Notes under the pieces: generated by a model | Told to the model about the DNA's origin: nothing | Database searches by the model: none | The model's input: only the letters and a program-made list of their open reading frames with translations | From: Sphingomonas sp. TZW2008 | Lineage (GTDB): Bacteria > Pseudomonadota > Alphaproteobacteria > Sphingomonadales > Sphingomonadaceae | NCBI RefSeq assembly: GCF_002117915.1 | Contig: NZ_BDJB01000003.1 | Location: forward strand, 496,001-560,000 | Reading direction: 5' to 3' | DNA length: 64,000 bases | Shown here: positions 7,937 to 17,600 of the stretch, one piece after another | How the letters are laid out: the number at the start of each line of letters is the position of its first letter | How positions within the stretch are numbered: the stretch's first letter is position 1 | Position numbers and translations under genes: made by a program

Positions 7937-10729
7937 TCAGTCGGTGCTCGTGCCGACGCCAACCTGCGCCGGCCCGAACAGCGCGGCGTTGAACAGGAAC
8001 TTGAACGAGGCGTAGGATTGGCCGCGCTGCGTCACTTCCGGCGCGAGCAGGTAGACGTGGCCGCGCCCGAGCGTCCCATCAACGACGGTAGCGGTGTCGT
8101 TGAGCGCCTTCTGCCCCCAAGCCCAGCCCGAGCGCAGCGGATCCTCGCTCGCGAACCACGAGACGCGGCGGACGCCCGGCTGCCCCGGCGTCAGCGCATA
8201 GGTCGGATTGTTATTGTAGAAGACGTCGAGCGTCTCGGGCACGCCATAAGCGAGCGGATCGGTCGGATCGACCTTCGCCTGGAGCACCGATCCGGGCACG
8301 TAGAATTTGGTGCCCGGCAGCGGCGTGCGCTTGCCCGACGCGTCGACGCTGGTCAGCGCATTGTACACCGGCAAGCCCATTTCGGGCCCGAGCCGCGTCG
8401 CATTGCCGACCGCGATCACCGTGCCTCCCGCCCGCGCGAACGAGGCGAGCTGCGGCACCGTCTTCTCCGACGTCACGCTGCCCAGCGCGGTGCGCCATTC
8501 GGCCGGCAGGTCGGCGGGATCGGGCTGCTTCTGCGGCGGCCGCCCCTCACGCCCGAGCACGTCGGACTGGACGACGATCACGTCGTACTTCCGCTCGAGC
8601 CCGCCCTTATCGAGCTCCTGCGGGAACACCTTGGTGTAGGGAAATTCGTACTTCTCGAAGATCCACCGGTTCCAGCCCGACGCCATCGACCCGCCATAGG
8701 TATCGACCAGCGCGATCCGCACCGGCTTCAGCTTGATCGTGTCGCCCGCGGGTTGCGCCGCGACGGCGTGCGCATCGATGCCGAGCGACTGAACGGCGGT
8801 GTCAACGATCCCCTTCGCCGCGCCGCCCGCCGGGATCCACAGCGCACCCGGCGCGAGCGCGTCGCCGTCGACCGTCACGCCCTGCTTCAACCAGTAGACC
8901 GGCACGCCGGCCTTGAGCAGGCGATTGGTGAGGATGAAGCTGTTGTTCGTCGCATGGTCGACGACATAGCCCGCCGAACCGTTGCCGATCACGCGGCCCG
9001 CGGGCGGCGTGGTGATGACGTCGGGCACGACCGGGAAGTGCGCCGGTGCTCCGTCAAGCAACCGATCGAACGTCACGTTCATCTGATAGGCGAGCGTATA
9101 GCCGGTGATGTCATACGGCCGGATCGGCGGGCCGCCGGGATAGGCGAAGTCCTGCGGGTGATCCTGCGGCTCGAACATGTCGAGCACGTGCGGGCGGAAT
9201 GCCTGGTCCGAGCGAACGACGTACGACCCGGCGGCATAGCGCTTGCCGCCGTAGCTGAACGCCTGCGGCGCGCGCTCCACCTCGACGCCGTTCTTGATCA
9301 GCGAATTGAGGAAGGCGATCGTCGTCGGCATGTCCGCCTGCCGATCGGCCGGGATGACGAAGGCGCGCGGTGCGCGATATTTCGGATCCTGCAGCACCGT
9401 CTTGTAGAGCGAGGAGGGCGCGATATCGCGGCTGTTGTAGCCGGTGAGATCGTCGAGCGGGCTGCCGCCGCCGTCCTTCTTCATGCTGTCGGCGGCGGCC
9501 TTGGCGGCGTCAATCCGCTTGGGCGTCACGATCCAGCTGTCCGCGCTGCCCTTCTGGATCTGGTTACGCCCCATGACGTAGCGGTTGAACAGCACGGTTT
9601 CGCGGTTGCGCGACGCATAATCGAGGATCGCGCGCGACATTTCCTTCACGTAATCGATCGATTGCTGGAAATGCCACTGCTGCGGCGCGATCGGCATGTA
9701 CGCGTCCTGCCCCGCGAGTTGCTTCGCGGGCACCAGCGGAATTTCCATCGGCGTCGGATTGCCGATGATCTCGGTCAGGATGCCGATCTGGTTGTGGAAA
9801 TAGCCAACGGTGCGGATGCCGCCGTTGAACCACGTCGAATAGGGCGCGCCCGAGCGCGACACCGATCCAGCCTTGTTCTGCGACAGGAGCCGCTCGTGCA
9901 TCGCGGTGCCCACAGCGTCGGTGCCGGCGATCACGAGGGGCTCGTTGTTGAAATTGTACGGATCGCGGAAGGGCGGGATGAAGACGACGGTGCCGACCGG
10001 CCCGGTCTGATGCTGGTTGTAGAGGATCTGCGGGAACCACTCGCGGTACGCGAGCCGGTTCATGTTGGTCGTCTCGGGCTGGTTCGAGGCGAAGCTGTCG
10101 CGGTTGTTATCGTGCCCGACGTACTTCTGGTACAGGACGGGGATCGTGTTGCTGTTGCGCTTGGTCTTGTCGGCGGGGCGCATGTACCAGTCGGCGACGA
10201 GATCGAGACCATCGGGGTTGGCGAAGACGTAGAGCGCGATCGTGTCGTCGAGGATTCGCGTCGTCTCCGCGTCGGTGCGCGTCAGCATCTCGTTGATCAG
10301 CTGGACGTGGCTCTGCGCGTTGACGACCTCGGTGGCGTGGAGCCCGGCGTCGATTAGCACCACCGCCTTGCCTTGCGCCGCCAACGCCTTCGCTTGCTCG
10401 TCGTTCAGCCCCTTCGCCAGCGCGAGCTGCTGCGAGATGCCGCGGTACCGATCGAGGTTGCGAATGTTCTCGGGCGAAGAGACGATCGCCATATACTGCT
10501 CGCGCCCCTCGGCGGTCTTGCCGATGCTGACGAGCTTCATCCGGTCGCTCTGCTGCGCCACCTGCTGCAGCCAGGCCGTGACCTGCTTGTAGTTGGCGAG
10601 GAAATAGTCGGAGCCGGGCTTCGCCTTGAACACCGTCGCCGGATCGGTGACGGTTCGGCTCTGCGCGACGCCGGTCGCCGCGCTCATCACCAGCGACAAT
10701 CCGGTCGCCGTCAGCATCAATGCACGCAT
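7937..10729 (-). CDS. exported M14-family zinc carboxypeptidase
   Basis: A 930-residue peptidase with an N-terminal signal peptide (MRALMLTATGLSL...GVAQS). The M14 domain occupies roughly residues 35-390. The zinc ligands appear as His and Glu in GLHATEV and the later His in YNQHQTG; NRDS supplies the substrate-carboxylate Arg, and a Glu in LTEIIG is placed like the general base. The remaining 500 or so residues form the long C-terminal region seen in this subgroup, part of which looks like a class I glutamine-amidotransferase-like fold. The start has GGGAGAAG upstream. It follows the M20 peptidase gene by 13 bases, so the two probably act together on peptides in the periplasm. Confidence 0.9.
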   Translation of the reverse strand: MRALMLTATGLSLVMSAATGVAQSRTVTDPATVFKAKPGSDYFLANYKQVTAWLQQVAQQSDRMKLVSIGKTAEGREQYMAIVSSPENIRNLDRYRGISQQLALAKGLNDEQAKALAAQGKAVVLIDAGLHATEVVNAQSHVQLINEMLTRTDAETTRILDDTIALYVFANPDGLDLVADWYMRPADKTKRNSNTIPVLYQKYVGHDNNRDSFASNQPETTNMNRLAYREWFPQILYNQHQTGPVGTVVFIPPFRDPYNFNNEPLVIAGTDAVGTAMHERLLSQNKAGSVSRSGAPYSTWFNGGIRTVGYFHNQIGILTEIIGNPTPMEIPLVPAKQLAGQDAYMPIAPQQWHFQQSIDYVKEMSRAILDYASRNRETVLFNRYVMGRNQIQKGSADSWIVTPKRIDAAKAAADSMKKDGGGSPLDDLTGYNSRDIAPSSLYKTVLQDPKYRAPRAFVIPADRQADMPTTIAFLNSLIKNGVEVERAPQAFSYGGKRYAAGSYVVRSDQAFRPHVLDMFEPQDHPQDFAYPGGPPIRPYDITGYTLAYQMNVTFDRLLDGAPAHFPVVPDVITTPPAGRVIGNGSAGYVVDHATNNSFILTNRLLKAGVPVYWLKQGVTVDGDALAPGALWIPAGGAAKGIVDTAVQSLGIDAHAVAAQPAGDTIKLKPVRIALVDTYGGSMASGWNRWIFEKYEFPYTKVFPQELDKGGLERKYDVIVVQSDVLGREGRPPQKQPDPADLPAEWRTALGSVTSEKTVPQLASFARAGGTVIAVGNATRLGPEMGLPVYNALTSVDASGKRTPLPGTKFYVPGSVLQAKVDPTDPLAYGVPETLDVFYNNNPTYALTPGQPGVRRVSWFASEDPLRSGWAWGQKALNDTATVVDGTLGRGHVYLLAPEVTQRGQSYASFKFLFNAALFGPAQVGVGTSTD

Positions 10730-10742
10730 CGGATCTTCTCCC

Positions 10743-12020
10743 TTATTTCGCGTCGGCGAGCATCAGCACGGTGGCGAGACCGACCGCCATGCTGGCCACG
10801 TCCTTTTCCTTGTCGATCACCATCGCCTCTTCCAGCGAGTGCGCCCGCATCGTCTCGAACCCAGATCCCAGCGTCACCGCCGGGATGCCGAGGCTCATCG
10901 GGATGTTCGAATCGCTCGATCCGGCGCCGTAGCTCGGCGTGAAGCCGCTCGCCTTGGTGACGGCGGTGGCGATCTGCATGATATCGACGCTGTGGGCGGT
11001 CGATCCGACCGGCCGGTCGCCGACCTTCTTCGCCTCGTAAGCGATCTTGCCCTTGGCCGTGGAGCGCGCCGCATTCTCGGCGGCCACCGCAGGGGGCAGC
11101 AGCGCGAGGAACGCCTGCTCCTCGGCATCGAGCTCGGCCTTGCCTGGCGAGCGCATGTCGATCGTCATCGCAGTGGAGAAGGGGATCGAATTGACCGAGG
11201 TGCCGCCCTCGAGCAACCCGATATTGTACACCGTGCGCGGCTGCGCCGGCACCTTCATCTGCCCGAAGGCGACCATTGCATTGGCCATCGCATAGGCCGG
11301 GTTGACGATGCCGAAGTCACCGTTCGAATGGCCGCCGGGGCCGGTGAACGTCACCTTGTAACGCTTCGATCCGATCCCCGCGTCGGTAATGTCCCCCGCC
11401 CGGCCCGGCTCGAACGAAATGAAATACTTGATCCGATCCTTGAGCGGGCTTTTGGTGAAGAGGTAGCGGGTGCCGCGCAGATCGCCCGGCCCCTCTTCTC
11501 CAACGTTGCCCATGAAGACGATGTCAGCCTTGGTGGTGTAGTTCGCCGCCTTCATCGCGCGAATGAAAGCGAGGAGGACCGGCAGGCTGCACGTGTCGTC
11601 GCCGACGCCCGGCGCGTAGAGCATGTTGCCCTCGCGCCGCACCTTCACGTTGGTGCCCGCAGGAAACACGGTGTCGAGGTGCGCGGTGACGATGATCAGC
11701 GGGCCGCCGCCGCTACCCTTGCGAATGCCGTAGACGTTGCCCTCGGCATCGGTGGTGAGATCGCTCAGCCCCTCGGCGCGCAGCATCTCGAGGAACGCCG
11801 CACCGCGCGCGGTTTCCTTGAAGGGCGGAGCCTGGATCTCGGTAAGCTTGATGACGTCGGCCACGATCCGCTCGTGATCGGCGGCGAGCGACGCCTTGGC
11901 GGCGGCAAACTTGGGGCTGGCGAGCAACGCCTTGGCCGCCGCGTCACGGCTCTGCGCCGTGGCGAGCGCCGGCATTACGGCTGCGGCGAGCAGCGCCATC
12001 GTCATTCCCGTCTTCAACAT
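10743..12020 (-). CDS. exported M20-family metallopeptidase
   Basis: A 425-residue zinc peptidase of the M20 family (PepT/ArgE-like fold). The signal peptide MLKTGMTMALLAAAVMPALA ends before AQS. The metal and catalytic residues are visible: HLDTV, an Asp in VGDDTCS, the Glu pair in GNVGEEGPGD, and a late RAHSLEE His. The start at 12020 is preferred because AGGGGGG sits just upstream and the signal peptide then begins at Met1; upstream Met codons at 12041 and 12116 lack a ribosome-binding site. It is the first gene of a two-peptidase operon, with a LysR gene upstream in the same orientation and a dyad at 12185-12201 between them. Confidence 0.9.
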   Translation of the reverse strand: MLKTGMTMALLAAAVMPALATAQSRDAAAKALLASPKFAAAKASLAADHERIVADVIKLTEIQAPPFKETARGAAFLEMLRAEGLSDLTTDAEGNVYGIRKGSGGGPLIIVTAHLDTVFPAGTNVKVRREGNMLYAPGVGDDTCSLPVLLAFIRAMKAANYTTKADIVFMGNVGEEGPGDLRGTRYLFTKSPLKDRIKYFISFEPGRAGDITDAGIGSKRYKVTFTGPGGHSNGDFGIVNPAYAMANAMVAFGQMKVPAQPRTVYNIGLLEGGTSVNSIPFSTAMTIDMRSPGKAELDAEEQAFLALLPPAVAAENAARSTAKGKIAYEAKKVGDRPVGSTAHSVDIMQIATAVTKASGFTPSYGAGSSDSNIPMSLGIPAVTLGSGFETMRAHSLEEAMVIDKEKDVASMAVGLATVLMLADAK

Positions 12021-12184
12021 CGCGACCCCCCTGATGATCATATTGGTTCGGCGCGTACGGCTCTCTCGACGGAGCACGATCCGCGGCCGGCTTCGGTGCC
12101 GCCCCTCCTCCGCCATGCTATCGCTTTACCGCAATAGCGCGAGTCCTTAAGTTGCCCAGCAGCCTGTTCAAATGTTCGGCGAGA

Positions 12185-12201
12185 CATAACAATCGGTTAT
12201 G
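12185..12201. promoter_or_regulatory. candidate LysR-type operator ahead of the peptidase operon
   Basis: CATAAC-N5-GTTATG is a perfect interrupted palindrome that contains the LysR spacing T-N11-A (T12187, A12199). It lies between the LysR stop (12237) and the M20 peptidase start (12020), the only noncoding stretch that could control the peptidase pair. Confidence 0.5.
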
Positions 12202-12236
12202 CACGCACGTTTGTTGCGCGCTATCACCGATGGCGA

Positions 12237-13172
12237 TCAGTGCTGCTGGGCGGCGATGCCGCCGCCACACTGCATCGGCATGCTGCCATCCGCCGCGCTT
12301 TCGATAAGATCGCGCTTCAGATCGATGAAGCTGCGCGCGAGGCGGGAGAGCGGATGGGCGGCGAGGTGATGGACCGAGAGGTCGAACGTCATCACCGGAT
12401 TGATCGGACGGAAGTGGAGATCGTCGTCGACGAACGCCTGTGCGGTGAACTCGTCGACGATCGCGATGCCGGCGCAGCTTCGCGCCAGCGCCGCCGCGAT
12501 ATACACCGATCTGACCGAGATTGCCGGGCGGCCGCCGGTCGCCGCCGACACGATCGGCCCGACGATCTCCGCAATCGCGACGCTCGGCGCGAGGCCGATC
12601 ACCTCGTGCCGCCGCAACTGGTCGAACGGGATCGCCGCCTGGTCACTTGGCAGCATGCCGTCGCAGAACAGCGCACCGACGCGGCCCGAGCCAAGCGGCA
12701 CCGACGCGATCTCAGGCTCGGTCGAGGTGTGATGGCCGATCACGAAATCGCACTCGCGCCGCATCAGTGCCTCGCGCGCCGCGTCGTTGTGGACCGCCGC
12801 GACATCGAACGTGACGAGCGGCCATTGCCGCCGGAACCGGGCGATCGCCACCGGCGTCGTGCGCAGTGCGAGCGAGGGCAGGACGCCGAGCCGGATATGG
12901 CCTTCGGAGGTGGACCGCAGATTCCGCGCGGCGCGCTGGAAGGTGTCGATCCGGCTGTGCAGATCGTCGACCTCGCGGAACAGGATATGTGCCTCGTCCG
13001 TCGGCGTCAGCCGCCCGCGCACCAGCGTGAACAGCGCGAAGCCAAGCCGAGTCTCGGCATGTTTGACGATCTTGCTCACTGACGGTTGCGACACGTTGAG
13101 CAGGCGCGAGGCACCGCTGATCGAGCCGACCGAATAGACGGCGTGGAACACCTCGATATGGCGCAGATTCAT
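12237..13172 (-). CDS. LysR-family transcriptional regulator
   Basis: A 311-residue LysR regulator. The N-terminal winged helix-turn-helix is clear: residues 1-60 with SISGASRLLNVSQPSVSKIV as the recognition region. The linker helix and two-lobed periplasmic-binding-like effector domain fill residues 90-290. The start codon is preceded by GGGGGGTCGCGA; nearly the same string precedes the M20 peptidase start. It is divergent from the RND efflux pair (328-bp gap) and upstream of the peptidase pair, so either could be its target. LysR-like dyads occur on both sides of the gene (12185 and 13221). The effector is unknown. Confidence 0.93.
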   Translation of the reverse strand: MNLRHIEVFHAVYSVGSISGASRLLNVSQPSVSKIVKHAETRLGFALFTLVRGRLTPTDEAHILFREVDDLHSRIDTFQRAARNLRSTSEGHIRLGVLPSLALRTTPVAIARFRRQWPLVTFDVAAVHNDAAREALMRRECDFVIGHHTSTEPEIASVPLGSGRVGALFCDGMLPSDQAAIPFDQLRRHEVIGLAPSVAIAEIVGPIVSAATGGRPAISVRSVYIAAALARSCAGIAIVDEFTAQAFVDDDLHFRPINPVMTFDLSVHHLAAHPLSRLARSFIDLKRDLIESAADGSMPMQCGGGIAAQQH

Positions 13173-13500
13173 TCGCGACCCCCCGGTACTTTTCCCGTCC
13201 CTCCCCCAAGGGCGAATCTTTTATGACAGGACGATAACACGCCAGCACCGCCTGCCAAGCCGCTTTGCGGGCCGCTCTCGCGTGCGCGCGAGCGCGGGGT
13301 TTCCCTATCCACCCGGGCGCGGGCGCCTGTTCTATAATCTCCGCTTGCAACGCGCGATTGCATTTGGCTGATCCGCGCAAGAACTTTCTGCTGCAAATGC
13401 GAAATCGATAACGAATGCGGCTTGCGGCACGCGCGTCTCCTGTGGTTACTTGATAACGCGACCCCGGGGTCGTCGAGCTTCCCAACGTGTGGACAAGGCA
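13173..13500. promoter_or_regulatory. 328-bp divergent intergenic region, LysR gene / RND efflux
   Basis: No convincing gene lies here. It must hold the promoters of the LysR gene (minus) and the efflux operon (plus). TTAT-N9-ATAA at 13221-13237 fits a LysR T-N11-A site about 50 bases ahead of the regulator start and may be autoregulatory. A seven-base inverted repeat (GCATTTG 13360-13366, CAAATGC 13394-13400) is also present. I could not fix a confident -35/-10 pair for either direction. Confidence 0.45.
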
Positions 13501-14610
13501 ATGGCCGCTCAATCCTTTCCATTGCGGCAGCGCGGGTTGGTGCGATTCGTCGGCCTTTGCCTGCCCGCAATCATGCTCGCCGGCTGCGACGCCGCGGCGC
13601 CGTCAAAGCCCAAGTCGCTGCCGCTGGTAACGGTGGCGCGCCCCGCGACGCGCCATTTCGTCGATCAGGTCGAGGCGGTCGGCACCGCGCGTGCCAACGA
13701 GCAGGTGACCTTGTCATCGCCGGTGACCGAGCGGATCGAGCGGGTGAGCTTCACCGACGGCGGCTTCGTGCGCCGAGGCCAGGTGATCGCGGTCCTGGCG
13801 CAGGCGCAGGAACGCGCGGCGCTCGCCGGGGCACTTGCCGCCGAGCGCCAGGCGTCGGCGCAGTTCGGCCGCATGAGCGCGTTGAACGATCGCGGCTTCG
13901 TCACCCCGGCGACGCTCGACCAGCAGCGCGCGCTGGCGCAGCGCGCGCGCGCCGACGCCGATACGGCCCGCGCGCAGATCACCGATCGCATTGTTCGCGC
14001 GCCCTTTTCCGGCTTCGCCTCGCAGCGGCTGATCTCGCAGGGGACGATCATCTCCGCCGGTGCGCCGATCGCAACGATCAGCGACGTGTCGCGGATCAAG
14101 CTCGATTTCACCGTGCCCGAAACGGCGATCGCCACACTGCACATCGGCGAGCGCGTCAACGCGCGCGCCGCGGCCTATCCCGATGCGATCTTCACCGGCA
14201 CGATCAGTTCGATCGATCCGGTGATCGATCCGACGACGCGCGCCGCCAGCGTCCGCGCGATCCTGCCCAATCCCGGCAACCGGCTGAAGCCCGGCATGCT
14301 GCTCACCGTCAGCGTCGTGACGGGGGAACGCGACGCGGCGGCGGTGCCCGAACTCGCCGTTCTCGGCGACGGGGCGGATCGCTACGTCTTCACGATCGGC
14401 GCCGACAACGTGGCCAAGCGCACCAAGGTGACCACCGGGATGCGCGACGGCGGCTATATCGAGGTAACGGGCGTCGCGCCGGATGCGCGGGTCATCACCG
14501 AGGGCGTCGTAAAGGTGAGTGACGGCGTCAAAGTCAAAGTCGGCAGCGGCGAAGATAAGGCCGAAGCGGCAGCAAGTATTTCCGCCGCAGCACGCGTGCC
14601 CCGCGCATGA
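13501..14610 (+). CDS. RND efflux periplasmic adaptor lipoprotein (MFP)
   Basis: A 369-residue membrane fusion protein of an RND pump. The N-terminal signal ends in a lipobox, LAGC, so the mature protein should be lipid-anchored. A lipoyl-like half motif (SPVTERIERVSFTDGGFVRRGQ) is near residues 64-83, then an alpha hairpin, the second lipoyl half (IVRAPFSGF), and the beta-barrel and membrane-proximal domains. The ATG at 13501 is chosen because it gives a standard lipoprotein signal; the frame is open to 13450 but that adds a charged, non-signal leader. Its stop overlaps the pump start. No outer-membrane channel gene follows, so a shared TolC-like channel is likely. Confidence 0.92.
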   Translation: MAAQSFPLRQRGLVRFVGLCLPAIMLAGCDAAAPSKPKSLPLVTVARPATRHFVDQVEAVGTARANEQVTLSSPVTERIERVSFTDGGFVRRGQVIAVLAQAQERAALAGALAAERQASAQFGRMSALNDRGFVTPATLDQQRALAQRARADADTARAQITDRIVRAPFSGFASQRLISQGTIISAGAPIATISDVSRIKLDFTVPETAIATLHIGERVNARAAAYPDAIFTGTISSIDPVIDPTTRAASVRAILPNPGNRLKPGMLLTVSVVTGERDAAAVPELAVLGDGADRYVFTIGADNVAKRTKVTTGMRDGGYIEVTGVAPDARVITEGVVKVSDGVKVKVGSGEDKAEAAASISAAARVPRA

Positions 14611-17600
14611 TGCTGTCGGATCTCTCGGTCCGCCGACCGATCGTGGCGGCGGTCGGCGCGATCCTGATCGTCATCGTCGGCATCGTCGCCTTCCTCAACC
14701 TTTCCGTCCGCGAATTTCCCGAAATCGATCCGCCCGTCGTGTCGGTGTCGACCAACTATATCGGCGCCGCCGCCGCGGTGGTGGAGAGCCGCGTCACCCA
14801 ACCGCTCGAGGAGCGACTCGCCGGCGTCGAGGGGATCGAGACGATCTCGTCACGCTCGACCGACGGCCGCTCGGAGATCACGATCGAATTCCGCCCGACG
14901 CGCGACGTCGACGCCGCGGCGAACGACGTGCGCGATCGCGTGTCGGGCGCGCTCGCCGATCTGCCCGACGAGGCGCTGCCGCCCGAGGTACGCAAGGTCG
15001 ATGCCGACGCACAGGCGATCATGTACGTCGTGGTGCAAGCGCCGACGTGGAACAAGATCGACCTGTCCGACTATGTCGAGCGCTTCCTGGTCGATCGTTT
15101 CTCGACGATCGACGGCGTCGCGCAGGTGCAGTTCACCGGCCAGGCGCGCCCGTCGATGCGCGTGTGGCTCGATCTCGGGCGGCTCGCCGCCTATCGTCTG
15201 ACACCGCGCGACGTGGAGGATGCACTGCGGCGGCAGAATGTCGAGCTGCCGGCGGGGCGGATCGAATCGTCGGCGCAGAACGTGTCGCTGCGCGTCGATC
15301 GCGCCTTCGCCAGCCCAGACACGTTCCGCAGCCTGGTGATCGGCCGCGGCGGCGACGGCTATCTCGTCCGCCTGGGGGATATCGCCAAGGTCGAGCGGGG
15401 GCCGGAAAACCCCTATACCGCCTTCCGTTTCCGGCAGCAGACCGCCTTGGGGCTCGGCATCATCCGCCAGTCGGGCGCGAACACGCTGGAGGTCGCCAAC
15501 AACGTCAAGGCGCTGGTTGCGACGCTCCAGCCCGATCTGCCGGCGGGCGTGTCGCTGACGCTCGGCTCCGACAATTCATTGTTCATCGATCGCGCGATCA
15601 GCGAGGTGTGGCGCACGCTGGGCGAGGCGGTGGTCCTCGTCGTGATCGTGATCTTCCTGTTCCTTGGCAGCTGGCGCGCGACGCTGATCCCGACGATCAC
15701 CGTGCCGATCTGCCTGCTGGGCACGTTCGCGGTACTGTGGGCGTTCGGCTATTCGATCAACCTGCTGACACTGCTTGCGCTGGTGCTGGCGATCGGCCTC
15801 GTCGTCGACGACGCGATCGTCGTGCTGGAGAATATCCATCACCGCATTGTCGGCGGGGAAAGCCCACTCGTCGCCGCCTATCGTGGCACGCGCGAGGTTG
15901 GTTTCGCGGTGGTCGCGACGACCGCCGTCGTCTGCGCGGTGTTCGTGCCGGTCATGTTCATCACCGGCCAGACCGGGCTTCTGTTCCGCGAACTGGCAGT
16001 GGCGATGATCGCAGCGATCGCGATCTCGGGCGTCCTCGCGCTCAGCCTGGTGCCGATGCTGTCGTCGAAGCTACTGCGGCACGGCGAAAGCGGGCGGCTC
16101 GCCCGCACGATCGAGCGCGGCTTCGGTCGTCTTGAGCGTGGCTATGGCGGCGCATTGGATCGTGCGCTGGCGCATCCCTTGCCGGTGCTCGGCGGCGTGG
16201 CGCTGTTCCTCGCCGGCTGCGGCTTTCTCTTCACGCAATTGTCGGCCGAGCTGGTGCCGCCCGAGGACACCGGCGTGGTCGAGGTACGCGTCAATGCGCC
16301 GGAAGGCACGAGCTTCGCCGAGCTCGACCGCTACGCCCTTCAGGTCGAGCAGAAGGTCGCCGTGCTGATGACCGACGACGGGCCGATCCGCGGGTTCAAC
16401 TCGCGCCTGCCGCTCGTCAACGGCCTGTCGGAGGATTTCAACGCGTCGAGCATGAGCGTCTTCCTCAAGCCGTGGGAGCAGCGCGAGGCGACGTCGCAGG
16501 AGGTCGCGCGCAAGGTGACGGCTGCGCTGCAGGACGTGCCGGGCATCCGCGGCAACGCCAACGTCCGCTCCTCGCTGGGGCGCGGGCGCGGCCAGCCGGT
16601 GGCGTTCGTCATCGCCGGCGCGACCTACGCCGATCTCGCCCGCGCGCGCGACCGCATCCTCGCCGCCGCGCGCGACAATCCCGGCCTCGTCAACCTCGAC
16701 GCGGACTACGTCGAATCGAAGCCGCAGCTGCTGATCGACGTCGACGCCAATCGCGCCGGCGATCTCGGCGTCTCGGTCGATGACGTCAGCCAGGCGTTGC
16801 AGACGGTGATGGGATCGCGCCGCGTGTCGACCTACGTCGACCGCGGCGAGGAATATCGCGTCATGGTGCAAGCCGGCGTCGGCGATCGCGACAGCGAGGC
16901 GCGGCTGGCGAGCGTCTACGTCCGCTCGCGCTCCGGCGAGCTCGTGCCCCTGTCGAACCTCGTCAACATGCGCGAGGCGGCGTCGGCGCGCGAGCTAGGC
17001 CGCTTCAACAAGATGCGCGCGATCACGCTGCAAGGGGGCCTCGCGCCCGGCTACTCGCTCGGCGAAGCGCTCACCTTCCTCGAGGATCAGGCACGCCGAT
17101 CCCCCGAGGTGCAGGCGATCGGCTATCGCGGTGAGAGCCAGTCGCTGAAGCAGACGGGTAATGCGATCTGGCTGGTGTTCGGGTTGACCGTGGTCATCAT
17201 CTACCTGCTGCTCGCCGCGCAGTTCGAAAGCTTCGTCCATCCCGCGGTAATCATCGCCACCGTGCCACTGGCGGCGGGCGGCGGGGTGATCGGGCTATGG
17301 CTCGCTGGGATGACGCTCAACCTGTTTAGCCAGATCGGCATCGTCATGCTCGTCGGGCTCGCGGCGAAGAACGGCATCCTGATCGTCGAATATGCCAATC
17401 AACTGCGCGACGACGGGCAAGCGCTTGCCCCCGCGATCCGCGAGGCGGCGATTCGCCGGCTGCGCCCGATCCTGATGACGTCGATCGCCACCGTGTTCGG
17501 CGCGGTGCCGCTGGCGCTCAGCCACGGCGCGGGCGCCGGCGCGCGCGGGGCGATCGGCGTGGTGATCGTCGCCGGCGTGTCGATCGCGACCGCGATCACG

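Noticed and set aside
7732..7992. Short open frames on both strands in the gap between the molybdenum oxidoreductase and the M14 peptidase
   Set aside because: No ribosome-binding site, no recognisable sequence, and part of the region folds into 3' hairpins of the flanking genes.
13360..13400. Seven-base inverted repeat GCATTTG/CAAATGC in the LysR/RND gap considered as an operator
   Set aside because: The 27-base spacing fits no common regulator geometry; it is mentioned only as part of the intergenic description.
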